This document shows positions 9,022 to 16,916 of a stretch of DNA of 55,685 bases, one piece after another; the first letter of the stretch is position 1; each line of letters starts with the position of its first letter. The notes under the pieces were generated by a model, which worked only from the letters and a program-made list of their open reading frames with translations, was not told the DNA's origin and searched no databases. This DNA comes from a virus: IMG/VR virus record IMGVR_UViG_3300005264_000124, positions 1-55,685 of that record. One strand, written 5' to 3'. A program made the position numbers and the translations under genes.

Positions 9022-9471
9022 TTATTTTCTTGCTTGACTTTTAGCTTTTTTTAGTCCTGATATACTAGCAGTCTTAGTTGATACTAATTTACTATATTTA
9101 TTTTGAGCAACTTTTGCGATCTTACCAGCTTCAGATCTATTTTTCTTATATATTTCAACTTTAGCTTTATTTGCTAAATCCATATATTTTTTATAATTTG
9201 CATAACTTTTAGTTCCTTTTTGTTTAGCTAATTGAATTGCTGCTTGTTTAGTTCTTCTTTCTAGATCAGAAGATTTAGAAATTTTAACAACAGAACTTCT
9301 TTCTAAAATAGCCATATCTTGCATAGCTTCACATTCTTCAGATTCTAAGAATGCATTAAATTCATCAACATCCATAGATTCCATAATACTTGTTAATACT
9401 AAATCAGCAATTATTTTATTAGATCCTTCTCTAATTTCTAATTGTTCACTATCTTTCTTTGTAAATAACAT
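9022..9471 (-). CDS. small basic protein, unknown
   Basis: A 149-residue protein with an acidic N-terminal half (ESMDVDEFNAFLESEECEA) and a strongly basic C-terminal half rich in Lys/Ala/Ser (KKYMDLANKAKVEIYKKN, ending KKAKSQARK). The layout could suit nucleic-acid binding or head assembly, but I recognise no family. Start has GGAGGTAGCATA. It has its own terminator and stands between the virion-type genes and the accessory region. Confidence 0.6.
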   Translation of the reverse strand: MLFTKKDSEQLEIREGSNKIIADLVLTSIMESMDVDEFNAFLESEECEAMQDMAILERSSVVKISKSSDLERRTKQAAIQLAKQKGTKSYANYKKYMDLANKAKVEIYKKNRSEAGKIAKVAQNKYSKLVSTKTASISGLKKAKSQARK

Positions 9472-9517
9472 TATGCTACCTCCTTATATAATATGCTTTA
9501 TACTTATGTTAGACTAT

Positions 9518-9550
9518 AAAAAAAATAAAGTGGATATTGATATCCACTTT
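9518..9550 (-). terminator. terminator of 9563-9796 gene
   Basis: A 10-bp stem (AAAGTGGATA with TATCCACTTT), with the A-run on the left as expected for a minus-strand terminator. Confidence 0.8.
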
Positions 9551-9562
9551 AAAATAATTATT

Positions 9563-9796
9563 TTATTTATATATGCCCATATTATTAATAGCAAAACTAT
9601 CATCACTAGCAAAACTTACTTCACTAGTATATTCTTCACCTTTAAAATTAATGACTCTGTATCCTTTTAAGGGCTCCAACAAATCTTTATATATTACTGT
9701 ATTCTTATCTTTATTTAATTTTACTAAGAATAATTCATCCTTATCTTTTGCAGCCTCTTCAATTAATTTAAATATATTTAATTTTAATTCAGTCAT
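9563..9796 (-). CDS. small unknown protein, 77 aa
   Basis: A 77-residue protein of unknown family, with an Asp/Lys-rich middle and a hydrophobic N-terminal half (LNIFKLIEEAAKDKDELFLV). The start has AAAAGGAGAGATGTAAA. It is transcribed alone: the shared hairpin leader (9824-9868) lies directly upstream and a terminator follows. A longer open frame exists on the opposite strand over the same bases, but it lacks a ribosome binding site and signals there all point to the minus strand. Confidence 0.65.
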   Translation of the reverse strand: MTELKLNIFKLIEEAAKDKDELFLVKLNKDKNTVIYKDLLEPLKGYRVINFKGEEYTSEVSFASDDSFAINNMGIYK

Positions 9797-9823
9797 TTTA
9801 CATCTCTCCTTTTAAAATATATA

Positions 9824-9890
9824 AATAATATACAATATATTATTCTTTCATTATTATAATATATAATTAAAGATAAGAAGTATTACAAAA
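9824..9890 (-). promoter_or_regulatory. shared promoter/hairpin leader (minus strand)
   Basis: Read on the minus strand: TTGTAATACTTCTTATC, an AT-rich core (AATTATATATTATAATAATG), then a 9-bp inverted repeat AATAATATA-TTG-TATATTATT, then the ribosome binding site of the 77-residue gene. The same array occurs before a dozen genes in the window. Confidence 0.7.
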
Positions 9891-9918
9891 AAAATAGAAT
9901 AGGTATAACCCTATTCTA
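9887..9918 (-). terminator. terminator of HAD gene
   Basis: Stem TAGAATAGG with CCTATTCTA overlapping the stop codon of the HAD gene, preceded on the + strand by an A-run. Confidence 0.75.
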
Positions 9919-10534
9919 TATTATCATTAATATTTAATATATTAATTATTTTATCTGCATCTATTTCATTCAGACCTCTAACTTGTATAAATTCATCTGG
10001 ATAAAATGTTATTATATCAAATTTTTCATCATCTAATATAGCAAATGATTCAAGTTTTCCATATTTATCTTCATGATTTAAACACGCTGTCTCTAACCAA
10101 TCCTTAATCTCTGCCCCTCTACAGCTACCAACATTATGATCTATTCCATCTAATTTAACAATTCCACTTTTAAAACCTGTTGTACCAATACAAGCTTCTG
10201 GATATTTAAATCCTTTTAATGTTAAATACAATGCTAGATTATCAACACCGTCTCCTCGCCACGATGTACTAAATACAATTTTACATCCAGTTTCTTTTAC
10301 AATTTTATTTAACCATTGTGTTTTATCATAATCTATATTACTTATCATATATAATGATGGTGGTTTGTCAAAATGCTCATCATCAAATTTATATTTCAAT
10401 AATGCATAATATACATAATTATTAACTTTTTTATATAGCTCATATTCCTCTTCAAAATAATCTATTTCATGTTTTTTATTATTTGGATAATCTCCGTTTA
10501 ATACTCCATCAAAATCTAAAAACAATATCTTCAT
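9911..10534 (-). CDS. HAD-superfamily phosphatase-like protein
   Basis: A 207-residue HAD-fold protein. Motif I is FLDFDGVL at residues 5-12 (nucleophile D7, acid D9). Motif II is IVFSTSWRG, with the Trp-Arg typical of the HAD branch fused to phage and RNA-repair proteins. A C-terminal acidic motif ILDDEKFD supplies the magnesium ligands. It therefore probably hydrolyses a phosphate ester in the cytoplasm, possibly on nucleotides or nucleic-acid ends; the substrate is unknown. Start with AAAGGAGATTATAC. It lies downstream of WG-repeat genes on the same strand, and a decayed WG module sits between them. Confidence 0.75.
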   Translation of the reverse strand: MKILFLDFDGVLNGDYPNNKKHEIDYFEEEYELYKKVNNYVYYALLKYKFDDEHFDKPPSLYMISNIDYDKTQWLNKIVKETGCKIVFSTSWRGDGVDNLALYLTLKGFKYPEACIGTTGFKSGIVKLDGIDHNVGSCRGAEIKDWLETACLNHEDKYGKLESFAILDDEKFDIITFYPDEFIQVRGLNEIDADKIINILNINDNIE

Positions 10535-10547
10535 GTATAATCTCCTT

Positions 10548-10642
10548 TATTCTATAGTATTACCATTAATACATATATAAATATATTCATTATTTGATAT
10601 AACCATAGCTATACCATTTATATATACATATACATGATCATA
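10548..10642 (-). pseudogene. decayed WG-repeat module after a stop codon
   Basis: Directly in frame after the TAA of the WG gene (10643), the minus strand encodes another repeat: YDHVYVYINGIAMV, then ISNNEYIYICINGNTIE and a second TAA. It keeps the unit's rhythm (Y-D-x-V, N-G-I-A) but has lost F-H-I and G-K-P-L-Y. The ending GNTIE resembles GNIIE at the end of the gene at 11677. It looks like a former C-terminal module cut off by a stop or by recombination. Confidence 0.65.
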
Positions 10643-11254
10643 TTATTTTTCTTCTACTTTTTTACCATTGAGATCTATATTTATCCATTTATCATCTAAT
10701 TCTACACTAGATATATTATTTACATAAATACTTATATAGTCATATCTCTCTTCATATAATGGCTTTCCGTTAATGTCTATATGAAAGTGTTTATCATTTA
10801 ATTGAGCTCTAGATATATTATTTTTATAAATACTTACATAATCATATTTTTCTTTATATAATGGTTTACCTTTAAGATCTATATGAAATTCTTTATCATC
10901 TAATTGAGCTCTAGATATATTATTTTCATATTCACTTACCCAATCATATTTTTCTTCATATAAAGGTTTACCTTTAGTATCTATATGAAACCGTTTATCA
11001 TTTAATATAGCTACAGCTATATCATTTTTATAATTACTCACCCATTCATATTTTTCTTTATATAATGGTTTACCATCAAGACCTATATGAAAGTACTTAT
11101 CGTTTAATCTAGCTACTGCTATACCATTTATATATACACTTACCCAATCATATCTCTCTTCATATAAGGACTTACCACTAAGATCTATATGAAACCATTT
11201 ATTATCTAATATAGCTATACCATCTTTATTTCTACATATCCAATCATATTTCAT
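10643..11254 (-). CDS. WG-repeat protein, 6 units
   Basis: A 203-residue protein made of about six tandem units of 32-33 residues with the consensus Y-D-x-V-S-x-Y-x-N-x-I-A-x-x-x-L-D-x-K-x-F-H-I-D-L-x-G-K-P-L-Y-E-E-R. This matches the WG-type (KWG) beta-repeat family, whose members are thought to bind ligands or proteins; no enzymatic residues. No signal peptide, so likely cytoplasmic or virion. Its start overlaps the region just after the stop of the preceding WG gene, with AGAAGGAGAATAAT as the binding site, making a two-gene set. It ends KKVEEK; a remnant repeat continues in frame past the stop. Confidence 0.8.
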   Translation of the reverse strand: MKYDWICRNKDGIAILDNKWFHIDLSGKSLYEERYDWVSVYINGIAVARLNDKYFHIGLDGKPLYKEKYEWVSNYKNDIAVAILNDKRFHIDTKGKPLYEEKYDWVSEYENNISRAQLDDKEFHIDLKGKPLYKEKYDYVSIYKNNISRAQLNDKHFHIDINGKPLYEERYDYISIYVNNISSVELDDKWINIDLNGKKVEEK

Positions 11255-11255
11255 A

Positions 11256-11582
11256 TTATTCTCCTTCTACTTTTTTACCATTGAGATCTATATAAAATTC
11301 TTTATCGCCTAATTGAACAAGAGCTGTATCAGTATCATCAAAACGACTTATTAAATCATATCTTTCTTCATATAATGGGTTACCTTCATTATCCATATGA
11401 AACCATTTATGATCTATATTTACTAGAATAATATCATCATATTCACTTACCCAATCATATCTTTCTTCATATAATGGGTTACCGTTTTTATCTATATGGA
11501 ATTCTTTACCATCTAATTCGACTATAGCTACACCATTTACATATTCATATATCTCATCATATTCTTCTTTAATATTTTTCAT
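11256..11582 (-). CDS. WG-repeat protein, 3 units
   Basis: A 108-residue WG-repeat protein with three units (for example YDWVSEYDDIILVNIDHKWF, then H-M-D and G-N-P-L-Y-E-E-R). It uses G-N-P-L-Y where its neighbours mostly use G-K-P-L-Y, and ends DLNGKKVEGE, very like the next gene's end. It is first in a pair with the 203-residue WG protein one base downstream. The binding site AAGGAGATGATATAAA is preceded by the shared hairpin leader at 11606-11650. Function unknown. Confidence 0.8.
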   Translation of the reverse strand: MKNIKEEYDEIYEYVNGVAIVELDGKEFHIDKNGNPLYEERYDWVSEYDDIILVNIDHKWFHMDNEGNPLYEERYDLISRFDDTDTALVQLGDKEFYIDLNGKKVEGE

Positions 11583-11605
11583 TTATATCATCTCCTTAAA
11601 TATAT

Positions 11606-11650
11606 GATAAAGTATAATTACTTTATCTTCATTAATATAATATATAATTA
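11606..11650 (-). promoter_or_regulatory. shared promoter/hairpin leader (minus strand)
   Basis: On the minus strand: AATTATATATTATATTAATG core, then GATAAAGTA-ATTA-TACTTTATC (9-bp perfect stem), before the WG pair. Confidence 0.7.
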
Positions 11651-11652
11651 TA

Positions 11653-11685
11653 AAAAATATAGAATAGACATTAATTCTATTCTAT
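11653..11685 (-). terminator. terminator of 11677 WG gene
   Basis: A 10-bp stem (ATAGAATAGA with TCTATTCTAT) beside an A-run on the + strand; it overlaps the end of the gene. Confidence 0.75.
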
Positions 11686-12306
11686 AATATTACCTTTAAG
11701 ATCTATATTTATCCATTTATCATCTGTTTCTACAATACTAATACCATTAATATAGTTTCCTATAAAGTCATATCTTTCTTCATATAATGGTTTACCATTA
11801 AGGTCTATATGAAACCATTTATTATCTAATTTAACTCTAGCTATATTATTTATATACTCACTCGCATAATCATATCTTTCTTCATATAAAGGTTTACCTT
11901 TAAGATCTATATGAAAGTATTTATTTTCTAATTGAATAGAAGCTATATTATTTTCATAATTATTTATAAAGTCATATCTTTCTTCATATAAGGGCTTACC
12001 TTTAAGGTCTATATGAAATTCTTTACCATCCAATCTAACCATAGCTACACCATCTTTATATTCACTTACCCATTCATATCTTTCTTTATATAAAGGTTTA
12101 CCATTTTTCTTTATATGAAAGAATTTAATATCTAATCTAGCTCTAGCTACACCATTAAAATATGTACTTACCCAATCATATCTTTCTTTATATAATGGTT
12201 TATGTTTAATATTAATATGAAACATTTTATTATTCGATCTAACAACACTACTATCATCATCACTATTTGTACTTATCCAATCATATTTTTCTTTATTTTT
12301 TATCAT
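11677..12306 (-). CDS. WG-repeat protein, 6 units
   Basis: A 209-residue protein of six WG-type units (signature F-H-I-D-L-K-G-K-P-L-Y-E-E-R-Y-D), ending IDLKGNIIE. Unit one is more divergent (NKMFHINIKHKPLYKERYDW). The near-identical coding sequence between units means recombination within and between the six WG genes is plausible. Binding site CAGAGGAGTGATATAA; shared hairpin leader upstream (12335-12372); own terminator. The gene is divergent from the DNA polymerase gene. No catalytic motifs; function unknown. Confidence 0.8.
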   Translation of the reverse strand: MIKNKEKYDWISTNSDDDSSVVRSNNKMFHINIKHKPLYKERYDWVSTYFNGVARARLDIKFFHIKKNGKPLYKERYEWVSEYKDGVAMVRLDGKEFHIDLKGKPLYEERYDFINNYENNIASIQLENKYFHIDLKGKPLYEERYDYASEYINNIARVKLDNKWFHIDLNGKPLYEERYDFIGNYINGISIVETDDKWINIDLKGNIIE

Positions 12307-12334
12307 TTATATCACTCCTCTGTTTTAATATATA

Positions 12335-12372
12335 ATAAAGTATAATTACTTTATCTTCATTATTATAATATA
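12335..12372 (-). promoter_or_regulatory. shared promoter/hairpin leader (minus strand)
   Basis: Minus-strand core ATATATTATAATAATGAAG followed by ATAAAGTA-ATTA-TACTTTAT (8-bp stem), upstream of the 11677-12306 WG gene. Confidence 0.7.
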
Positions 12373-12479
12373 TAGTTTAATAATATATTAAAATGTGTGT
12401 GCCTTCCGCTATGTATATACACAAACAAAATTAAAAGATATAATATGTTTAACATAAAATTAAAAGGAGATGATATAAT

Positions 12480-14576
12480 TTGAATAATTATCAAATAGTA
12501 AATAAATATATAAAAGAAATTACTAAAATAATGAGATCAATTTATCCACAAGCAACATCTGAAGAATTGCAAAATGCTATTAATTATAGTTTTGCAGGAA
12601 AAATGAAAAATTCTGAAGTTGTTATAAATAATATATATAAAGATACTACTATAGATACGACCCTATTAGATACAATAGAATATATAATTAGCAAAGAACC
12701 AATAATAACTCCGTATGGTGTTATGTTTAAGAGACATGATCAAGAAGAAAACTACTTGATTAATTTAACGGTTAAAAAATTCTTAAATGAAAGAAATATT
12801 AATAAAGCTGAAATGTTTAAATATCCAAAAGGTTCAGAAATGTTTAATAAATATAATCTATTACAGCTTTTAAATAAAATTGATGCTAATGGTTTTTATG
12901 GAGCATCTGGTGCACCATCATGTTTATTCTATAATTTAAATGTAGCAGCAAGTACTACATCTAGTGGTCAAAGTGCTATTGCAACTTCAGGAGTTGCATT
13001 CGAAGCTTTCTTAGCTAACAATGTTAAATTTAGAAGACTTAATGAAATCACTAGATTTATTACAAATGTATTAGAAGAAAAAAGATATACTATAGATAGT
13101 GTTGTATTAGATAGATATATTCCTAGAACAATGGTATTTGAAAAACTTATAGAAACATGTGGTCATGGTTACACTCCAACTGAAGCAGATATGGAAGTTG
13201 TATGGAAAATATTATTAGACTGTGGACCAATTGATTTAAATAGAATTTTTTATAAAAATAATCTATTTGCATTTATGGAAAATAGTAATATACAAAATAT
13301 GATGATAGATATATTAAAAAAATTAAAAATGCCTTATCTTAATCCTAATAAGCTTCCAAAAGAAATTGCTGTTGAATTAAATATAATGTGGGATTTTGTC
13401 AAAGAGTATGTATTCTATAATCATCAATATATAGATAGAATTGATAGATTAACATATTTACCACGTAAAGTTGTGTTACAGATAGACACAGATTCTAATT
13501 TTATGAGTGCTGAACCATGGTATCAATATTGGAAAGAGAAAATAAGAAATATAGATTTAGATATAAAGAAAGTTATGGTACAACCATATGATATTATAGA
13601 GTATGATGATTTTGGTGATCCTATATTAAAAACACCTTTTGAAATATTAGATCCTGATTTAGATTTTGATTTAGATAACGATGTTATCGTTGAATTGAAA
13701 AGAGATGCTAATGTAGATAAAGTTATCCCTGAAGATGGTGTAAGATTTTCAGTAATTAATATATTAGCATTTATGGTAAGTAATATGGTTAATGCAACTA
13801 TGGAAGAATATACTAAACATACTAATTCATATGCCCCAGGAAAACCATGTAAGTTTATAATGAAAAATGAATTCTTATTAAAGAGAACTTTAATAACTTC
13901 TAAGAAGAAAAATTATGCTTCTATAATTCAACTCCAAGAAGGTAATAAAGTAGATAATCATTTAGGGATTACAGGATTAGCAATTAATAAATCGACATTA
14001 AATCCAGCAATACAAAAAGCATTAAAAAAAGTATTATATGATGATATTCTTATGGCAGATGATATTAGCCCAATGAATGTAATTAAGAAATTAATGGTAA
14101 TTGAAAGACAGATATTTAATTCACTTAAAAGTGGCAAGAGAGAATTCTTTAAACCGCTAAAAGTAAAATCTATATCAAGTTATGATGATCCAATGAGAAT
14201 ATCAGGAATTAAAGCTTCTTTAGTTTGGAATGCTGTTAAAGCTTTGGATTTAGAAAATATAGATATGGATAAAAGAAATGCTATTGATGTTGTTAAAGTT
14301 GATATAAACACAAAAAATGTAGAAGAAATAAAAGATATATTCCCAAATGAATATAATAGATTAATAAAATTAATAAATTCAAATGATAAGTTTAAAAAGA
14401 TTAATGCTATTGCAATACCATTAGATGTAAAGGTAATTCCTGAATGGATATTGCATTTTATAGATTATGATACTATTATAAATGATAATATAAAATCATT
14501 TAATCCTATGCTAGAAACTTTAGGCATTACACAATTAAACAATGGTATCAATTACACAAACATATTAAAAATATAA
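12480..14576 (+). CDS. family B DNA polymerase, catalytic C-terminal part (motif A absent)
   Basis: Template-directed DNA synthesis for phage replication. Clear family B marks: a fingers helix FLNERNINKAEM; motif B K133-IDA-N137-GFYG (Kx3NxxYG); motif C D336-TD338-S; and a thumb-side KKKNYA near residue 475 followed by the typical G-L-A-I-N-K segment. The first 130 residues begin just before the fingers; no exonuclease domain and no motif A (DxxSLYPS) are present, and none of the other genes in the window supplies them. So this is 698 residues of a polymerase whose N-terminal half must be encoded elsewhere or be lost. TTG start after AAAGGAGATGATATAAT. Followed by two small genes in the same operon. 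Confidence 0.85.
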   Translation: MNNYQIVNKYIKEITKIMRSIYPQATSEELQNAINYSFAGKMKNSEVVINNIYKDTTIDTTLLDTIEYIISKEPIITPYGVMFKRHDQEENYLINLTVKKFLNERNINKAEMFKYPKGSEMFNKYNLLQLLNKIDANGFYGASGAPSCLFYNLNVAASTTSSGQSAIATSGVAFEAFLANNVKFRRLNEITRFITNVLEEKRYTIDSVVLDRYIPRTMVFEKLIETCGHGYTPTEADMEVVWKILLDCGPIDLNRIFYKNNLFAFMENSNIQNMMIDILKKLKMPYLNPNKLPKEIAVELNIMWDFVKEYVFYNHQYIDRIDRLTYLPRKVVLQIDTDSNFMSAEPWYQYWKEKIRNIDLDIKKVMVQPYDIIEYDDFGDPILKTPFEILDPDLDFDLDNDVIVELKRDANVDKVIPEDGVRFSVINILAFMVSNMVNATMEEYTKHTNSYAPGKPCKFIMKNEFLLKRTLITSKKKNYASIIQLQEGNKVDNHLGITGLAINKSTLNPAIQKALKKVLYDDILMADDISPMNVIKKLMVIERQIFNSLKSGKREFFKPLKVKSISSYDDPMRISGIKASLVWNAVKALDLENIDMDKRNAIDVVKVDINTKNVEEIKDIFPNEYNRLIKLINSNDKFKKINAIAIPLDVKVIPEWILHFIDYDTIINDNIKSFNPMLETLGITQLNNGINYTNILKI

Positions 14577-14591
14577 GGAGAGTGATTTAGT

Positions 14592-14936
14592 ATGTTTAAA
14601 CTTTATAAACCTTTTGAATTTATATTAGACATGCATAATGTCAGAAAAGAAAAAATAGATACAAAATTTAAAGTAATAAAAATGTTAATTCATACTGCTA
14701 ATTCTGAACAAATATATATACATTCTATATATATATATTATATGGCATGCTATCAATATAATATTGATGTAAATTCTTTTTATTTAGAAAAATTAAGAGA
14801 TGATAAAGAATTAAGAAATTATGGTATTAAGATATTTTATTACGATGATGGCGAAATATCATACTGTACAAACAGTATTAATTTAACTTATAATGGAGGT
14901 AAATATAATGAATGGGGCGGGCACTATAAAAAATAG
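14592..14936 (+). CDS. small unknown protein, 114 aa
   Basis: A 114-residue protein, Tyr/Ile-rich, lacking recognisable motifs; the segment IYIHSIYIYYMACYQYNI is hydrophobic but broken by polar residues, so a membrane role is doubtful. Start with AAGGAGAGTGATTTAGT, 15 bases after the polymerase stop, so co-transcribed with it. The end overlaps the next gene by 29 bases. Confidence 0.6.
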   Translation: MFKLYKPFEFILDMHNVRKEKIDTKFKVIKMLIHTANSEQIYIHSIYIYYMACYQYNIDVNSFYLEKLRDDKELRNYGIKIFYYDDGEISYCTNSINLTYNGGKYNEWGGHYKK

Positions 14937-15117
14937 ATTTCAATATATTAAAAAAGTAGTATCGATATGTGATTATGAAAAAAAGTTTCCTAAAAATGTT
15001 ATAACAGAAGAAGAAAAAAAATATTTTAATGTAGATTATAATGATTTTCATATTGATTCTAACACTAATAGAATGTATTATGATGATGGACGTTTTGTGT
15101 ATAGATTAGAAAAATAA
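14908..15117 (+). CDS. small unknown protein, 69 aa
   Basis: Start chosen at ATG 14908 (MNGAGTIKNRFQ), because GGAGGTAAATATA precedes it; the earlier in-frame ATG at 14893 overlaps that site. The 69-residue product is Lys/Tyr/Asp-rich and unrecognised. Its last part (RMYYDDGRFVYRLEK) echoes the upstream protein's IFYYDDGEISY, hinting the two are distant relatives. Last gene of the polymerase operon, followed by a bidirectional terminator. Confidence 0.6.
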   Translation: MNGAGTIKNRFQYIKKVVSICDYEKKFPKNVITEEEKKYFNVDYNDFHIDSNTNRMYYDDGRFVYRLEK

Positions 15118-15122
15118 AATAA

Positions 15123-15155
15123 AGAGTATACCATAATAGGTATACTCTCTTTTAT
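15123..15155. terminator. bidirectional terminator (repeated stem type)
   Basis: AGAGTATACC with GGTATACTCT, A/T-runs on both sides, between convergent genes. The same 10-bp stem recurs at 20289 and 51413. Confidence 0.85.
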
Positions 15156-15161
15156 TATTTT

Positions 15162-16409
15162 CTATGATGTTGATGAAACAAATTTAACTTTATCTTTTGG
15201 TAATTTTTGTATACTTGGATAAAATGCTGATCTTGCTCTATGAGTATAAGCATAATACTCACCTTTTTTTGTTTTCCCGATAGAGCATTGTATTTTACCA
15301 AATCTTTGTTTAATCTCATCTCTTTCTTTTGGAGTTAAAGGAACTTTTTCTAAACCTTTCTCCATTATAACACTTAATTGAATATTTTTATTTATATTAT
15401 ATTCTAATAGATTCTCTCCACTATCATATATATTAACTCTAGCATCATATAAGAATTCTTCATATGTCATCTCTTTTATATTATTTGGTATCTCAGAACA
15501 ATTAAATATAACAAAGTTTTTACTTTCTTTTAATCCTATAGATAAATCTTTAGTATATATTCTATCTGTCCATCTAACCCCATCTTCAGATATAAATATA
15601 ATATATTTATCTTCTGAATTTTTAGATATCATATTCAATTCATTAATATGAATGACTGGTTTAAAATCTTTTTCTGTCATCATCTTTAATTTTAATTCTG
15701 TAAATATTTGAAGTATTTGTTCAAAGTTATTATCAGTTAATCTAATATAATTATGTGTACCTAATTTTTTAATAGCATCTTCTTTAGCAACTTGCTTATC
15801 TCTATTAACTTGCATATCTGGATGAGTATTTTTATTAGATCCACCATCTTTAACATCAAACACTAGATTATATGGTATATAATATATATCAGTAATAAAC
15901 TGATGAATAGCTCCATCAAATTTATATTCAAATATTGGTCCTGGAGTTACGATATCTTTAGATGATATTTCTAAAACTTTATCCATAAATTCTAAAGCTT
16001 TCTTTTCATATGTACCAGTATAAGTTCTATATTCACCATCTGAGAATTTATATTTACCAGAAATTTTTCTATTTGCTAACATTTTCTTTTGGTGTTCCAT
16101 ATCATTAAGTAATGTAGTCTTGCCATGAACATTAATCATATTTTTTTTAAATCTTTCTCTAGATTCTATTTTACATGATTCTTTTTCGCACAGACGATCA
16201 TATCTCCATTTATCTTCAAGCCATTTTGTTTTATCTCCACATATAATGCATGTTCCGTTTTGCTTATTATATATATGATTAAATACTACTCTAGCTGCAG
16301 TATAACCTTGAGGAATCATATCTTCATGCTCTTCATCAACATGATGAACTAGTTCTTCTTTATCCCCTCGATAATCACAATATGGACATTTATATCTTCG
16401 TTTAGCCAT
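15162..16409 (-). CDS. zinc-finger nuclease-like protein, PD-(D/E)XK candidate
   Basis: A 415-residue protein. Residues 6-28 form a C2H2-type finger (YKCPYCDYRG then HHVDEEH). A second zinc cluster follows (TCIICGDKTKW, later LCEKESC), then a basic helix FKKNMINVHGK. In the middle, FITDIYYIPYNLVFDVKDGG fits the D-x(n)-D-V-K core of a restriction-like nuclease fold. Proteins with this finger-plus-nuclease order are common in large Firmicute phages but of uncertain role; cleavage of phage or host DNA is an inference. Binding site GAAAGGAGTGATTATAA. Transcribed against the polymerase operon, with a shared terminator between. Confidence 0.6.
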   Translation of the reverse strand: MAKRRYKCPYCDYRGDKEELVHHVDEEHEDMIPQGYTAARVVFNHIYNKQNGTCIICGDKTKWLEDKWRYDRLCEKESCKIESRERFKKNMINVHGKTTLLNDMEHQKKMLANRKISGKYKFSDGEYRTYTGTYEKKALEFMDKVLEISSKDIVTPGPIFEYKFDGAIHQFITDIYYIPYNLVFDVKDGGSNKNTHPDMQVNRDKQVAKEDAIKKLGTHNYIRLTDNNFEQILQIFTELKLKMMTEKDFKPVIHINELNMISKNSEDKYIIFISEDGVRWTDRIYTKDLSIGLKESKNFVIFNCSEIPNNIKEMTYEEFLYDARVNIYDSGENLLEYNINKNIQLSVIMEKGLEKVPLTPKERDEIKQRFGKIQCSIGKTKKGEYYAYTHRARSAFYPSIQKLPKDKVKFVSSTS

Positions 16410-16522
16410 TTATAATCACTCCTTTCTATATTAATATTATGTTTTAAACATATAATATCATTAAAGTATTATTTTAAGTATATAACAAAATAGTAATATT
16501 ATACTACTAAAGAAGGGGGGAT

Positions 16523-16900
16523 ATGTATATGAAAGATTATGCATTTTCTATTAATAATTTTAATCAACCATTAGAATTAGATGGAAACAAAGCAGTATAC
16601 ACATATATTATTAAATTATTATTATTAGAAAAAGGTACTATTAAATCTCATCCTGAAATGGGTGTAGGAATACTATCGTATAGGTATAGTGATATAGAAA
16701 ATATAGATACTATAAAGCAAAGCATATATGATCAAATTGGAAAATATATGCCGACATTAATGGTTACAGACATTCGATTGAATTTTATTGAAAAAGAAAA
16801 AGCTTTACAAATTATCATTATAATAAATAATGAAATTCATTATATATTTAATGCTGATTATAAAAATAATGTTGTAACTTTACAAGATTTGATATCTTAA
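16523..16900 (+). CDS. gp25/GPW-like baseplate wedge protein
   Basis: A 125-residue protein with the pattern of the T4 gp25 / P2 gpW family: N-terminal ALPHA-beta start, KGTIKSHPEMGVGI (the family's P-x-x-G-x-G/P turn), ENIDTIKQSIYDQI, YMPTLMVTDIRL, and a short C-terminal strand pair. gp25-like proteins form part of the baseplate wedge of contractile tails, so the phage is probably a myovirus. Start at 16523 or the ATG two codons later; GAAGGGGGG lies upstream. Followed 16 bases later by the frameshift gene, suggesting a tail-assembly pair. Confidence 0.7.
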   Translation: MYMKDYAFSINNFNQPLELDGNKAVYTYIIKLLLLEKGTIKSHPEMGVGILSYRYSDIENIDTIKQSIYDQIGKYMPTLMVTDIRLNFIEKEKALQIIIIINNEIHYIFNADYKNNVVTLQDLIS

Positions 16901-16916
16901 AAGGAGGAATTGGATA

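Noticed and set aside
9573-9815. Plus-strand open frame of 80 codons over the 77-residue gene
   Set aside because: No ribosome binding site; leader, binding site and terminator all serve the minus strand.
12394-12432. Operator hairpin before the polymerase gene (TGTGT and ACACA around a GC-richer stretch)
   Set aside because: Only five pairs with a 20-base loop; too weak to list as a feature, though the unusual composition is noted.
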